DNA from: Emiliania huxleyi CCMP1516
Lineage: Eukaryota; Haptophyta; Isochrysidales; Noelaerhabdaceae
Direction of reading: 5' to 3'
Assembly: GCF_000372725.1 (NCBI RefSeq)
Contig: NW_005195441.1
Coordinates: 316,344-380,343 of the forward strand
Length of the DNA: 64,000 nucleotides
Below, in pieces: positions 49,565-60,284 of the stretch. A model generated the notes under the pieces. The model saw nothing but the letters and a program-made list of their open reading frames with translations, ran no database searches and was not told where the DNA came from. Every line of letters starts with the position of its first letter. Positions within the stretch are counted from its first letter, which is position 1. A program made the position numbers and the translations under genes.

Positions 49565-51344
49565 CTGCTCCCTCCTCCCTGCGCGGCCCGCCGCCGCAGA
49601 GCTCTGAGCACGCCTCCCTTCGCGGCCCGACCAACACCAACATCAAGTGAATGATGGACGTGGTGCGCACGAAGGTCCCAGCTTCACCATGTCCTTTCTC
49701 GACCTTCAGGTACTGGGCTGGGTTTTTAGGCATTGTGGGGTTGGCACTCCCATCGACCCTCATGACCTCCTGCGGTCTCTGAGATGGACACCAGTGGGTG
49801 TGGGACCACAGCCAGGATACACTCGAAGGCTGGGTAAGCAGTAGAGGTCGATACTCGACGCGTCCCACATGGTATGTGTCGCTGTCGGCACGCTGTCGAC
49901 AGGACGTCGAGCGACACCGGTGGCAGTGCCACCCAGGAGTGGTCGGGCGGTCTCCCGTCATGAGAGAGTCACCATGTGATCCGTATGATGGTTCCTGACA
50001 ACCGCCTCAGTCAACTTTCGTCACAGTTCCCGCTCTGAGAGGAGCTGCGGGTCAGTTTGACAGCTGGAGCTGTGTCGCCGGCGTGCGGCGGCCTGCCTCC
50101 GGAGGTGCCTCTGAGGTGGACATTTTTTGGTCACCGTGAGAGAACGCGTTCGAATTTTTACTCCGGAACTTCAACTCCACACGCGCACCGGCCAGGGCTA
50201 CAATAGTGCCAGTGAGGCGAAGGCGCGAGTCGGAAGGCCGCGACCGCGTTTAGTCACACTTTCCTCCAATCGCTGTGAACCCAGCCACGTATGCCAACCT
50301 TCAGAAAAGAATCAAAAAAGTGGTAAACACCACACCAACACCGATCACCAATGATCAGCACTGCCAGGTGCGCTACGCACGTCCCACGCTGCGGTGCAAC
50401 AGCCACGACAACGAACGAAAGAACTAGCTGTAACGCGCGGGGGGCGTGCGTAGGGCAGCCGGTAAGTACTGCCGCCGGACAAGCATTACTTTCCACGTGC
50501 CCCCATGCGCAGACCGGCGGCATTCGCACGGAGCAAACGCACACGCCGGTTGCAGCGGCAGCGCAGGGAAGCATGGACGCAAATTCATGCTCTGGGACCA
50601 GGAGCCTAGCGCTCACGAACCAGTCACATATCGAGCGATGAGCGTCGGGAACATGTAGTCGGTCTATCCAATTGGCTCGGCACCGATAAGCGAGGGAGCA
50701 CCATCCAGCTCCAGTATTGAGCACTTGAGCACTGGATAGGGTCGATTCCGCGTGGTACGGGACCCCTCGATCGTCTCGCCCTCCCTCACTGGTATGTTCA
50801 TTGGGGGGGGTCATAACAAACACGGTACAGGATCGAGGTGCACGCTGCCGAAGCAGTGTCGTCCCCCCTCTCCCCGACGGCGATGGCGGTGTGACCGATC
50901 GAGCTACAAGAGGAGCTTGTTCAGCAGGATCCGGGGAGGTCTGGCGCACTACCTCACTGGGCCTGAGACCGCCGGGACAGTACCCGTCACCGCCTCGGAT
51001 TTGTGTGGAGTCGAACCACTCCGGGATGAGCAAGCTCATCGTTCTGAGTTGTGCTGTCTCTTGCCTGCCAAACGGGGGGGGGGGGGGGGGGGGGGCTTCC
51101 CAAAAGGCCGCCACAAGAGACCTAAAAAAAACCCCCCCCCCCCCCAAAAAAAGGTGCGGGGGAAAGGGGTCCCCCCCAAACAAAAATAATTATTGTTAAT
51201 TTTTACAAATTCCCTGGGGGGAAAAAAGGGGGGGGGTCCTTCATTAATTCCTTTCCGGAAAAAGACCCAAAAATGCCCCCCCCAAAAAGAGGGGGGGGGG
51301 GGGGGGGGGGGGCGGGGGGGGGGGGACGGGGGGCTTGCGGGGGT

Positions 51345-51384
<40 letters not shown>

Positions 51385-52193
51385 ACTGGGGGTGAGGGGG
51401 AGGGGCCGGGGGGGGCGGGGGGGGGTGGAGTGGGGGCTGCTGGGGGGAGCGGGGGGGGGGCGGGGGGGGGGGGGGGGGGGGGTGGGGTGGGGGGGGCGGG
51501 GGCGGGGGGGGGGGGGAGGGGGGGGGAAGGGGGGGGGGGGGGAGGCTGAGGGGTGGGGGGGGGGCGGGGGGTAAGGGGGGGGGGGGGTGGGGGGGTAAGG
51601 GGGGGGGGGGGGCGTGGGTAAGGGGGGGGGTCGTGGGAGGAACGAGCGGGGCCGAAGATAAGCAAGGGAGGTGGCGGCGTCGGGGGGGGGGGAGGCGGTA
51701 GGGGAGGCGGCAAGCAAGGAGTTGACGAGCGTGTCAAGGGCGGGTGCGCAGAATTCTTCTCTGGAACGATCCACCGAGCAGGCATCGCAGTCTCTCGCCG
51801 CTAACCTGTGTGGGTTTTGAATTCTTCTTTGCGACGATCCACATCGCAGAGCAGGCATCGCAGCCTCGCGGCGCCGGCGCACCACGCCCAGCCACAGCGC
51901 ACTAGAGCCCTCTTCGCGACACAGTCCTGTCGCCTGCGGCGCCGTCTCGCGCTGCTCCGCCTTTGCCGCGCTCGCAGCAGCCACCTCGGCAGCGCGAGCG
52001 CCACCGAAACGCAGAGAGCCCAGACACACGGCTGGGCGGAGACACGCGAGTTCAGCGCGCGCCACACCGATGGCCTTGCCCGTCGCAGCGAGTCGTCTGT
52101 GTCTCCTTCCCGCCGCCAGCAGCGCGCCACCGCCGCCGCCGCTCGCCAAGCACACTGACTGCCCGGCGACGCCCTGCGCAGGCGGGAAGCGCC
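49565..52193. other. Intergenic region with anomalous G-homopolymer block
   Basis: 49600-51060 has no recognised gene. 51066-51640 is a succession of G runs (and C/A runs) with little other information, looking like poor consensus sequence or an extreme G-rich satellite. 51741-51880 holds two diverged tandem copies of a 70-bp unit (GAATTCTTCT..ACGATCCAC, GAGCAGGCATCGCAG) ahead of TIM17. Confidence 0.55.
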
Positions 52194-53005
52194 ATGTCTG
52201 TGCAGGAGAGGGACCCGTGCCCGCACCGGATCCTCGACGACATTGGCGGCGCGTTTGCGATGGGCGCCATCGGCGGCGGCCTCTGGAACATGGTCAAGGG
52301 GGCGCGCAACAGCCCGCGCGGCGAGAGGATGCAGGGCAGCATCTCTGCGATCCGCGCGCGGGCGCCGATCCTCGGAGGCGCCGCCGCCGCCGCCTGGACA
52401 GAGGACGAGAGAGAGGGAGAGGACGCCGCACCGCCTCGCGGGCGGGGCCTCGACACCCCCCCTCCGTCTGCGCGCCGCCGACGCCCACCCGCCTCCGCGC
52501 TCAGCCCACCCCGCCAGCCATTCCTGTCCCGTCTCGGCGCCGCAGGCAACTTTGCAGTGTGGGGAGGGCTCTTCTCAAGCTTTGATTGCTCGCTGGTGTG
52601 GCTGCGGCGCAAGGAGGACCCGTGGAACTCCATCGCGTCGGGCGCGCTGACGGGCGGCGTGCTCGCGGCGCGCGGCGGCTGGCGCGCCGCTAGCCGCTCG
52701 GCCGCTGTTGGGGGGGTGCGCCGGCCGCCACCAGCCGAGAGTGGGCTGGGTTCTCCAGGCCCGCGCGGCTCCCCCGCCGCGACGCCCGCCCGGCCCCCGC
52801 GCGCCCGCAGGTGCTGCTCGCGATGATCGAGGGCCTAAACATCTTTTTGACCAAGATGTTGGCGGAGAACTCGGCGCCGCCCTACGCGCCTCCGCCGCCG
52901 TACCAGCCGCCGCCGATGGCGCCCGCGCCACCGACCGCGGCGAAGCCGGCCGCCGCCGACGAGGGGTTCATGGTCGACTCGGCAAAGTCCTCCCAGGCCA
53001 CCTGA
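52194..53005 (+). CDS. TIM17: Mitochondrial import inner membrane translocase subunit TIM17
   Basis: Three exons, 52194-52377, 52546-52715 and 52811-53005, give 182 residues. The sequence follows the family closely: [76 protein letters not shown], then [13 protein letters not shown]. Four hydrophobic segments and the conserved Arg/Asp residues of the Tim17 cavity are present. The C-terminal tail is Pro-rich ([14 protein letters not shown]). TIM17 is the lateral gate of the TIM23 presequence translocase in the mitochondrial inner membrane. Intron 1 is GC-AG and intron 2 GT-AG. The ATG at 52194 is fixed by homology. Confidence 0.95.
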
Positions 53006-53312
53006 TCGGCGTGCGCGCCGCCCTGCGTGTTGTGCTCTGACTTGGATCGGCGCGGCCGAGCGCCGCAGGGACGCTCGGGGCCGGAAGATCTTGTGCCTTG
53101 TGCCACGCTCACCCGACGGAAGACTTGCCTGCCGCGAGCAGGAACCCCCGAACCTACGGACCTGAGGTATTCGTGCCGGGCGCTCTCCGGTTATGTTGCG
53201 TACTGCGCTGCTGCCGGACGAGACATTGTGCCCATTTGATTCAGCGTCGTCAGAGACCTGCTTATATATTATTATGATGTCGCAAAACTGGTCACGCACG
53301 GCCAAGACTCTG

Positions 53313-53957
53313 CTACCCCTGCGTTCGTCCCGCCTCCAGCGCCGAGGCGAAGCTCCGCCGCATGCGCCGCTCCGCCTCCTCCTCGCGCATGAACTGGAAG
53401 GCGCCGAAGGAGTGGATCGCCGCGAGCGTGTAGAAGACGCCCGTCGCCAGGCACAGCGCAAACAGGAGGAAGCGGTCCCACGGCTGGTGCGGGTGGCACA
53501 CCCGCTTCGTGAACAAGCCGCCCGAGCAAGTCTCCCACTCGACGGTCAACATGTAGTACGGCAACCACCAGAGCAGGTCGGTCGCGGCGGACGAGGCGAG
53601 CAGCAGCGAGAGGAGCAGGGCGAGCCACGGCTGCGTGCCCGAGTCGGTGAGCAAGCTGAAGAGGACCGTCAGCATCGACCAGGTGACGCGCGGGAGCCTC
53701 CTGGCCAGCGGCCCGAAGCGCTCGCCCTCCGGTAGAAGGAGGTAGACGAGGAGGTCGGCAAACGCGACCGCTGCGACCGCCCGGAAGGTGATGGGCATCG
53801 GCATGTTGTCGTCCGAGTAGGCAGAGGCCGGTGTCGGAGCCGGCGGCGGCTGCTGCTGAGCTGGGCCGCGCGCCGCCGCGAGGAGGCATGGCCGTGGCGG
53901 CGAGAGCGCCGCGCAGCTGGGCAGCAGCGTGAGGAGGACGAGTGGCGGCGCGCGCAT
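53313..53957 (-). CDS. Multi-pass membrane protein with signal or transit peptide
   Basis: 214 residues, single exon. The N-terminus (PPLVLLTLLPSCAALSPPRP) is a signal or plastid/ER targeting sequence. After a Pro/Gln linker come three or four hydrophobic helices (FRAVAAVAFADLLVYLLLP, LALLLSLLLASSAATDLLWW, FLLFALCLATGVFYTLAAIH). The C-terminus is charged (MREEEAERRMRRSF). Conserved-looking Trp/Tyr and Cys residues (WWLPYYMLTVEWETC) lie in the loop. No family recognised. It is divergently arranged with kelch gene 2 (196 bp between starts), so a shared promoter is likely. Confidence 0.6.
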   Translation of the reverse strand: MRAPPLVLLTLLPSCAALSPPRPCLLAAARGPAQQQPPPAPTPASAYSDDNMPMPITFRAVAAVAFADLLVYLLLPEGERFGPLARRLPRVTWSMLTVLFSLLTDSGTQPWLALLLSLLLASSAATDLLWWLPYYMLTVEWETCSGGLFTKRVCHPHQPWDRFLLFALCLATGVFYTLAAIHSFGAFQFMREEEAERRMRRSFASALEAGRTQG

Positions 53958-54153
53958 ATTGTGCCGTGAGGGCGCGCACTTATGTCAGACGTACACACGC
54001 ACCGCACACGTGTGCCCTGGTTACTGGGCGAGTGCAGCAGCAGACGCCGGCGCCGCAGCTCGTGCAAAAAGAATTCAACCAGCCGAACTCTCTGGCGCAG
54101 CACACAGGTTCGACACAGGCAAAAAGACTCGTGCAAAAAGAATTGGCGCGATT

Positions 54154-55302
54154 ATGTCCATCCACCGCATCGGCGCGCGCCTCGCGGGAGCTTCGCCAGA
54201 GCAACTCCTTGCCTTCATCGAGGAGCAGGCGCCTCTCTGGAGCGACGCCGCGCTGCGCGTGGCGGAGGAGCACGCCGCACGGCTCGTGGAGCAGCCCGAG
54301 TGGGTGCTCTCCGAGGTCCTCCTCTCGCCGGACCTCGCCCCGCACATCCTCGCCCAGCTGCCGACCAAGGATCACGCCGCCAAGGGGACGTGCCGCGCGT
54401 GGCGCCGCGGCTGGAAGGAGACGCTGAAGAAGCGCGAGAGGCCGCGCCTGCTCGTGATCGGCGGGAGCAGCGGCGGCGAGCTGGTCAGCTCCATGGAGCG
54501 GTACGACTCGTCCACGAATGAGTGGGAGGAGGAGGCTGTGACGCCAATGCCGACGGCACGAAGGTATGTCGGCGCGGCGGTCCTCGATGGCAAGCTCTAC
54601 GCTGTGGGCGGCATCAACGACGGCTACTTCAGCTCAGTCGACAGCTACCTCAGCTCGGTGGAGCGGTACGACCCGGCGCTGAATGCGTGGGAGGCAGTGG
54701 CGCCGATGGCGTCGGCGCGGTATGAACCCGCCGCGGCGGCGCTCGACGGCAAGCTGTACGCTGTCGGAGGCTACAACGGCGCCGACAGCTACCTCAGCTC
54801 GGTGGAGCGGTACGACCCGGCTGCGAACGCGTGGGAAGAGGTGGCGCCGATGGCGACCGCACGGTATTCTCACGCCACGGCGGTGCTCGACGGCAAGCTG
54901 TACGCTGCGGGCGGGTACAGCGGTGTCTACCTCAGCTCGGTCGAGCGGTACGATCCGGCGCTGGATGCATGGGAGGCTGTGGCGCCGATGGCGGAGGTTC
55001 GGAGCAGGCTCGCCGTGGCGGCGCTCGACGGCAAGCTGTACGCTGTGGGCGGCCTCGGCGACGGCTGGCTCAGCTCGGTGGAGCGGTACGACCCGGCGCT
55101 GGATGCGTGGGAAGCGGTGGCGCCGATGGCAGAGGCGCGGTGTAAGCTCGCCGTGGCGGTGCTCGATGGCAAGTTGTATGCTGTGGGCGGCGGCGATGGC
55201 GCCTCCCTCAGCTCAGTCAAGCGGTACGATCCGGCGCTGAACGCGTGGGAGACGGTGGCGCCAATGAGGACGGGGCGGAGCGGGAGCATTGCCCTGGTGT
55301 AA
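54154..55302 (+). CDS. F-box-like kelch-repeat protein 2
   Basis: Single exon, 382 residues. N-terminal helices (LAGASPEQLLAFIEEQAPLW), then the same F-box-like block as kelch 1 (LLSPDLAPHILAQLP, CRAWRRGWKETL). Six kelch blades follow with ERYDPALDAWEAVAPM and LDGKLYAVGG. Blade DNA is highly similar between repeats and between the two genes 40 kb apart, indicating recent duplication or conversion. Probable SCF-type substrate adaptor. AAAAAGAATT is duplicated just upstream of the start. Confidence 0.85.
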   Translation: MSIHRIGARLAGASPEQLLAFIEEQAPLWSDAALRVAEEHAARLVEQPEWVLSEVLLSPDLAPHILAQLPTKDHAAKGTCRAWRRGWKETLKKRERPRLLVIGGSSGGELVSSMERYDSSTNEWEEEAVTPMPTARRYVGAAVLDGKLYAVGGINDGYFSSVDSYLSSVERYDPALNAWEAVAPMASARYEPAAAALDGKLYAVGGYNGADSYLSSVERYDPAANAWEEVAPMATARYSHATAVLDGKLYAAGGYSGVYLSSVERYDPALDAWEAVAPMAEVRSRLAVAALDGKLYAVGGLGDGWLSSVERYDPALDAWEAVAPMAEARCKLAVAVLDGKLYAVGGGDGASLSSVKRYDPALNAWETVAPMRTGRSGSIALV

Positions 55303-56931
55303 GTCGATTCAGCACACAGGCGCGCGGGCGGGGGGGCGCTGAGTGTAGGGCTGGGGGTGAGTGACTGAGGCGCGCGCGCGCGGTGCTGCACTTGGTACCG
55401 TGGACTTGAGGCATACGGTACTGTACCTGTTACTGTGTCTCAAGGGCTGAGGGCGGGCGCGAATGCGCGCGCGCTGATGCGCGTTGGTGACTGTTCTTCC
55501 TTTTACGGGCGGCAATTCGACAGGCCTTTTTTACGCGGTACATGCCACCCACCCCCTGGCCCTGGGAGAGCGCGCACAGCCCACAGCTCGACGCTCTGAT
55601 ATCAACACGAACAGACCCATCATTGTATCACAAATCATGTGCAAATCATGCTTTTCTCCATGATTTCATAGAGCCGGGGTTTTCTAGATGCATGCGACTC
55701 TTGCGAGAGCTCGTTATGAGTTACATACTTTATGTGTGAGTGCTTGAAACACTCAGGCTAGTGCCATTTCACTCTGACACGCTAATCTTGAAAACGTCCA
55801 ACGGAGCTCCGTGTTGCTTCCAGCGCCCTCCCCCGCGCTTCCTGCGGCCCTAGCCGATGATACTAGCATGGGAGGTCATCTGGCTACCGCGAACGCGACT
55901 CAACTCGCCGACGTCGTCCGATGATTGTGCCTCAAAGTCACCAGAAGACAAGAAAAACACGGATCTGACCCACGGCTTAAACCTGCCATGGCAGGTTTAT
56001 TTGAAAAGCCGAGCCAGAAGAAAGGAACGCCACGCGGAGCATTCGCCAGTCGGAGGCGGCGTCTGTCTGAGTCGCGCCCCAAATTTGGTAGAGCAGGTGG
56101 TTCCATCCAACCGGCGGCGCGCGAGATTCTCGAAAAAAACCTGGTCGCTCGCACGAGCGCCCGAGGATGTCCCGGTGGCCCTGTGGCACGAGACCTCGAG
56201 AGAGTAGTGCCGAAGGCGCTCTTTTTGATCAAGCCCAAATCACTTTGAGAGGCTCCGTCGGTGAGAGCTGCAATCAGCGAACCCCCTCGCACTCAGGAAT
56301 GCCCCTGCCCTCCTCGCCTCCTCCCCTCGCCCCGCGCGATGCGGCGCGTGTTGCCATTTGCGAGAGCGTGCCCGGCCGCTTCGCCCAATCTCCCAAGCGC
56401 TGCAGCGCGCTCGTGCCGGGCTGCCCGCCGTGCTGCGACCGCCGCCGCGCGAGCGGCTCGTTCCGAGGATCGAGCGCCGCGAATCTGGCGCAGCCGGATT
56501 GCGGGCAGCGCGACCACCCAGCGCGCAGCCGCGAATCGCCTCCATGCCTCCTGCGCTCCCGCGACGCCTGAAGCAAACCCGCGCCATGCTCATCCCATTT
56601 TACGCTGCTGACGCTCCCCCGCCGCCGCCTGCGCGCCTCGCAGATCCACAAAACAACGTGAGCGAGGCGGGTGTGCCGCGGAGTTCCTTGGCGCTGGGCC
56701 TCAAGTTGTGTACGCTGCGAGTAGGTGTGGCCCTCTTGAGCCTCCCACTCCCCAACTTTCACGGCCCTCAAAGACGCTGAGAGCAGAGAGAAGGAGCACT
56801 TGATGGCCCGAATACGATGTGCAGCAATCAGAGAGGAGATTAGCCGAGATTCAGGCGAGATTTAGCCGACGGCTCGTCCGTTAGTGCCTGAGATCGCCCC
56901 CCATCATAGGTACGAAAAATCGATCGAAATC
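55303..56931. other. Region between kelch 2 and the TM gene
   Basis: Contains repeat H copy 2 (55757-55945), a short repeat I relative at 55699, and the left inverted-repeat arm (56081-56870). Frames in the arm occur in both copies and look non-coding. Confidence 0.5.
55757..55945 (-). repeat. Dispersed repeat H, copy 2
   Basis: Inverse of 23817-23999. It lies about 140 bp outside the long inverted-repeat unit that starts at 56081. Confidence 0.8.
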
Positions 56932-59593
56932 ATGTCAGAGAACCAGATGACAGTGAAGGTCGGCATCGTGTCGGCCAAAGACGGCCTCATCAAGGTCGTC
57001 ATCTCCGAGTCGAAGTCGCCTCCGCTCCTCGGAGCTAAGGCGGTGCGTGTGCGCTTGTCGCAGATCTATCATCTCCTCCCAACACGCTCCCCATTCTCCC
57101 TGTCGACAGGCGAGCGGCGCCAAGAACGCACCCGTTGAGGACGCCACCGTGGCCGAGTCCGGCGCGGAGGCCCCCCTCGATGAGAGCATCCTCAAGAAAG
57201 ACCTGGCCGCCGAAGAGGCGACCGCCGCGGAGACGGTCGACTCGGACCGGGCCAAGGCCATGTTTGCCGCCCACAAGCCGAGCGAGAACGCCGTTTTCTG
57301 GTCCAAGTTTGAGCGCCCGACCGACCCACCGCTGGCCCGCACCGGCGTCACCAAGAACGGCCCGGCGCTCGAGCCGGTCACCAAAGTTGCCACGGCTGTC
57401 AAGCCGGCGGCGGCCGGCGGCGAGACGCTGCCGTCGACCAAGGAGTTTCCGGAGGAGGAGCCCGCCCCGGCGGCGAGCGCCTGGCATTCTGCGCGCCGGC
57501 GTCTGCCAACCCACTATCTGACCCCGTCCCGCGTTCGATGCGTATAGGGCGACGCCGACTGGAACGTCTCGACCAAGGAGTTTCCCGTGGAGGAGCCCGC
57601 CCCGGCGGTGAGCGCTTCCCACCACTTTTCTCTGCACACGCGGGTATTGCGGAGACACGGGAGTCATACAGGCGGGCACTTACATTGATCCTGTGACCTC
57701 TGCCGCACGTCACGCGCAGGGCATCGACGAGTGGAAGACCGCCTCCCCGCTCCGCAAGATCGAGCGCAAGGGCGAGGCCAACCTGATCGGCCGCTCCAAG
57801 AAGACCACCAAGAGCCTCACCCCGATCGGCCGCGTCGACCCCAACGGATTCGCGGCGCTGCTCGGAACGGACGTCGACGAGGAAGACCTCGCCGTCGTCG
57901 GCTCCGGCAAGGCGTCTGTCGACGAGGAAGACCTCGCTGGCGTCGGCTCCGGCAAGGCGTCTGTCAACGACGCCCCGCCGTCGTCGACCACGCCCTCGGC
58001 GCGTACTGCCTTGCCCGTGCAGCGCGCCCTGCTTGTGACTCACCCTCGTCCGCACTCTCCAGGGCGCCGTGGAGAAGACCGAGCCGACCTCGACGCGCTC
58101 CGGCCTCCGCTTCGGCAAGTTCTGCTCGACGTCAAAGCTGCTGTGCGTCTTCCTCACCGTGGCGATCGGTCTCGGCTGCTCGGCCTTTGCGCTGTCGTCG
58201 TACGGCTCTGGCGGCGTCTCCGAGCTCCTCGAGTCGGTGTCCGTGCCCGACGCGGAAGCCTTCGCGCCCGTCCCCGACGGCGGCTCTATCGAGGCACTCG
58301 GGGTGCTCGAGGAATTGTCATCCATCACGCGTAATGCCTGCCCAGAGCCACCCTACACCGCCACCAACCCGTACCAGGAGGGCCCGCCCAGGAAGGCCTA
58401 CGAGAACTTCCCGACCACGGGGGATGTGGGCTTCGATGTCATCGCCGAGGCGTGGCTGGCAGGCGGCGGTAGGCCGGAGCAGTGCGAGAGCGCCATCATC
58501 ATCGCTTCGGGCGAGTGCGCACCGTCGCAGAGCGAGCCGACAGTCATGGGGTGCAATATCGACCTGTCGGGGCAGACCTCCGGCATCTGGCAGGTGGACA
58601 GTGCGAAAACCGCGATCCCTCCAGGCTCCCCCATGCTGGACCTCTACAAGACGAACCCGGCCGTGAACGCTTGGGTGGTGACGCCGCTCCTCAACAAGAC
58701 CTTCGCCGGGGCGATCTCGTCAATTTAGTCAACTCGTGGCGCAATTATGCCCCAGAGCAATTCCACAAATTTCGTCATTTTCGTCAATTATGTTAATTGA
58801 CGAAACCTCGGCTCAATCTCGGCCAATCTCGGCTAATCTCCTGCTCTAATTGCTGCACATCGTGTTCCGTTCTCTCTGCTTTGAGAGCGTCTTTGAGGGG
58901 GGGAATCGAGAGGAAGGGGGGCTCAAGAGGGCCGCACCTACTCGCAGCGTACACAACTTGAGGCCCAGCGCCAAGGAACTCCGCGGCACACCCGCCTCGC
59001 TCACGTTGTTTTGTGGATCTGCGAGGCGCGCAGGCGGCGGCGGGGGAGCGTCAGCAGCGTAAAATGGGATGAGCATGGCGCGGGTTTGCTTCGGGCGTCG
59101 CGGGAGCGCAGGAGGCATGGAGGCGATTCGCGGCTGCGCGCTGGGTGGTCGCGCTGCCCGCAATCCGGCTGCGCCAGATTCGCGGCGCTCGATCCTCGGA
59201 ACGAGCCGCTCGCGCGGCGGTCGCAGCACGGCGGGCAGCCCGGCACGAGCGCGCTGCAGCGCTTGGGAGATTGGGCGAAGCGGCCGGGCACGCTCTCGCA
59301 AATGGCAACACGCGCCGCATCGCGCGGGGCGAGGGGAGGAGGCGAGGAGGGCAGGGGCATTCCTGAGTGCGAGGGGGTTCGCTGATTGCAGCTCTCACCG
59401 ACGGAGCCTCTCAAAGTGATTTGGGCTTGATCAAAAAGAGCGCCTTCGGCACTACTCTCTCGAGGTCTCGTGCCACAGGGGCGGGGGGACAGCCTCCCTC
59501 GGGCGCTCGTGCGAGCGACCAGCCGATGCCGGGGCTTGTTTCTTCTATCTCGCGCGCCGCCGGTTGGATGGAACCACCTGCTCTACCAAATTT
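56081..59593. mobile_element. Gene enclosed by about 790-bp inverted repeats
   Basis: Left arm 56081-56870 and right arm 58800-59593 are reverse complements at high identity (for example AAATTTGGTAGAGCAGGTGG at the outer ends, GAGATTAGCCGAGATT at the inner ends). They bracket a five-exon host-like gene. No transposase or clear target duplication is seen, so it could be a large foldback element, a palindromic duplication or a gene-capture event. A small part of the arm also occurs at 26420-26475. Confidence 0.75.
56932..58728 (+). CDS. Single-pass membrane protein with lysozyme-like C-terminal segment (tentative)
   Basis: Five exons 56932-57042, 57110-57472, 57548-57607, 57720-57998 and 58063-58728 keep frame and give 492 residues. 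The N-terminal half is acidic/Lys-rich and disordered, with the motif STKEFPxEEPAPA present twice (ends of exons 2 and 3) and DEEDLAxVGSGKASV twice. A transmembrane helix, LLCVFLTVAIGLGCSAFALS, follows near residue 295. The ectodomain has six or more Cys and a stretch (CESAIIIASGEC, QTSGIWQVDSA) resembling the Glu-to-GlWQ spacing of lysozyme/transglycosylase folds. That reading is weak. Introns 2 and 4 are GC-AG; introns 1 and 3 are GT-AG. The whole gene sits inside the long inverted repeat. Confidence 0.6.
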
Positions 59594-60284
59594 GTTGGCC
59601 TGTATACTGTTCCGGCAAACAAAAAGGAAAACAGAGGGGCCCCAGCACTTTGCGTTTCCGGAAATTTCCAGGGGAAACAGAGGGTGTTTCTGTTTGGTGC
59701 TCCATTCTATGGGTGGACGCAGGACGGGCGATGACGGTCACACAGGAGCGACACACAGAACCACAAAAACAAGACACTAGCCGGGGCAGTCGGAGAAGTG
59801 GCAACTCCGTGCACTGACGGTCGGCCGCCAGAAAACACGCCTCCGTGGCTCGGGTTACACCAATCCTCGCTACCCAACGCGGCCAAAGGATATCCACCTC
59901 GAGAACCTCGAGAGAGACGGTGTGTATCGACACTCAGCCAAGCCCCCCGGCTGCCACACATCCTGCTGAGCGAACTTCCCCAGTCACCCGCGGCCGGACT
60001 CCATCCGGCACGCGTCGCTGGGCGCTCAGAGCCGCGTCCCCTGCGCGCCACCCCGACGCCCAAGGCGCCCGAGGAAGTGGCAGTGTGGGTGGCGGAAACG
60101 GTGGCGGCGAGAGAGGGTCTGTGGGCTTTCTGCTCGGGTTCACCGGCCCGGTCTCACGCCATGCAGCCCCGCTACTCCCGCGACATCTTACCCCTTCCCG
60201 CGATGCGCGAACGAAACACTTGCGACTCTTAGGCCGCGACAGAAAGAACGCTCCTGATGCAGCTTGATGCAGGCCTCAACTCTG

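Noticed and set aside
50985-51050. tRNA-like segment with GGAGTGGTTCGACTCC
   Set aside because: The T-loop would have six rather than seven bases, and no matching D-arm or acceptor stem was found.
51193-52155. Poly-Gly/poly-Pro frames up to 300 codons
   Set aside because: They come from the G-homopolymer block, which is probably poor sequence.
56240-56800. Genes within the inverted-repeat arms
   Set aside because: The frames exist in both arms but have no domain, biased composition and frame differences between copies; treated as repeat DNA.
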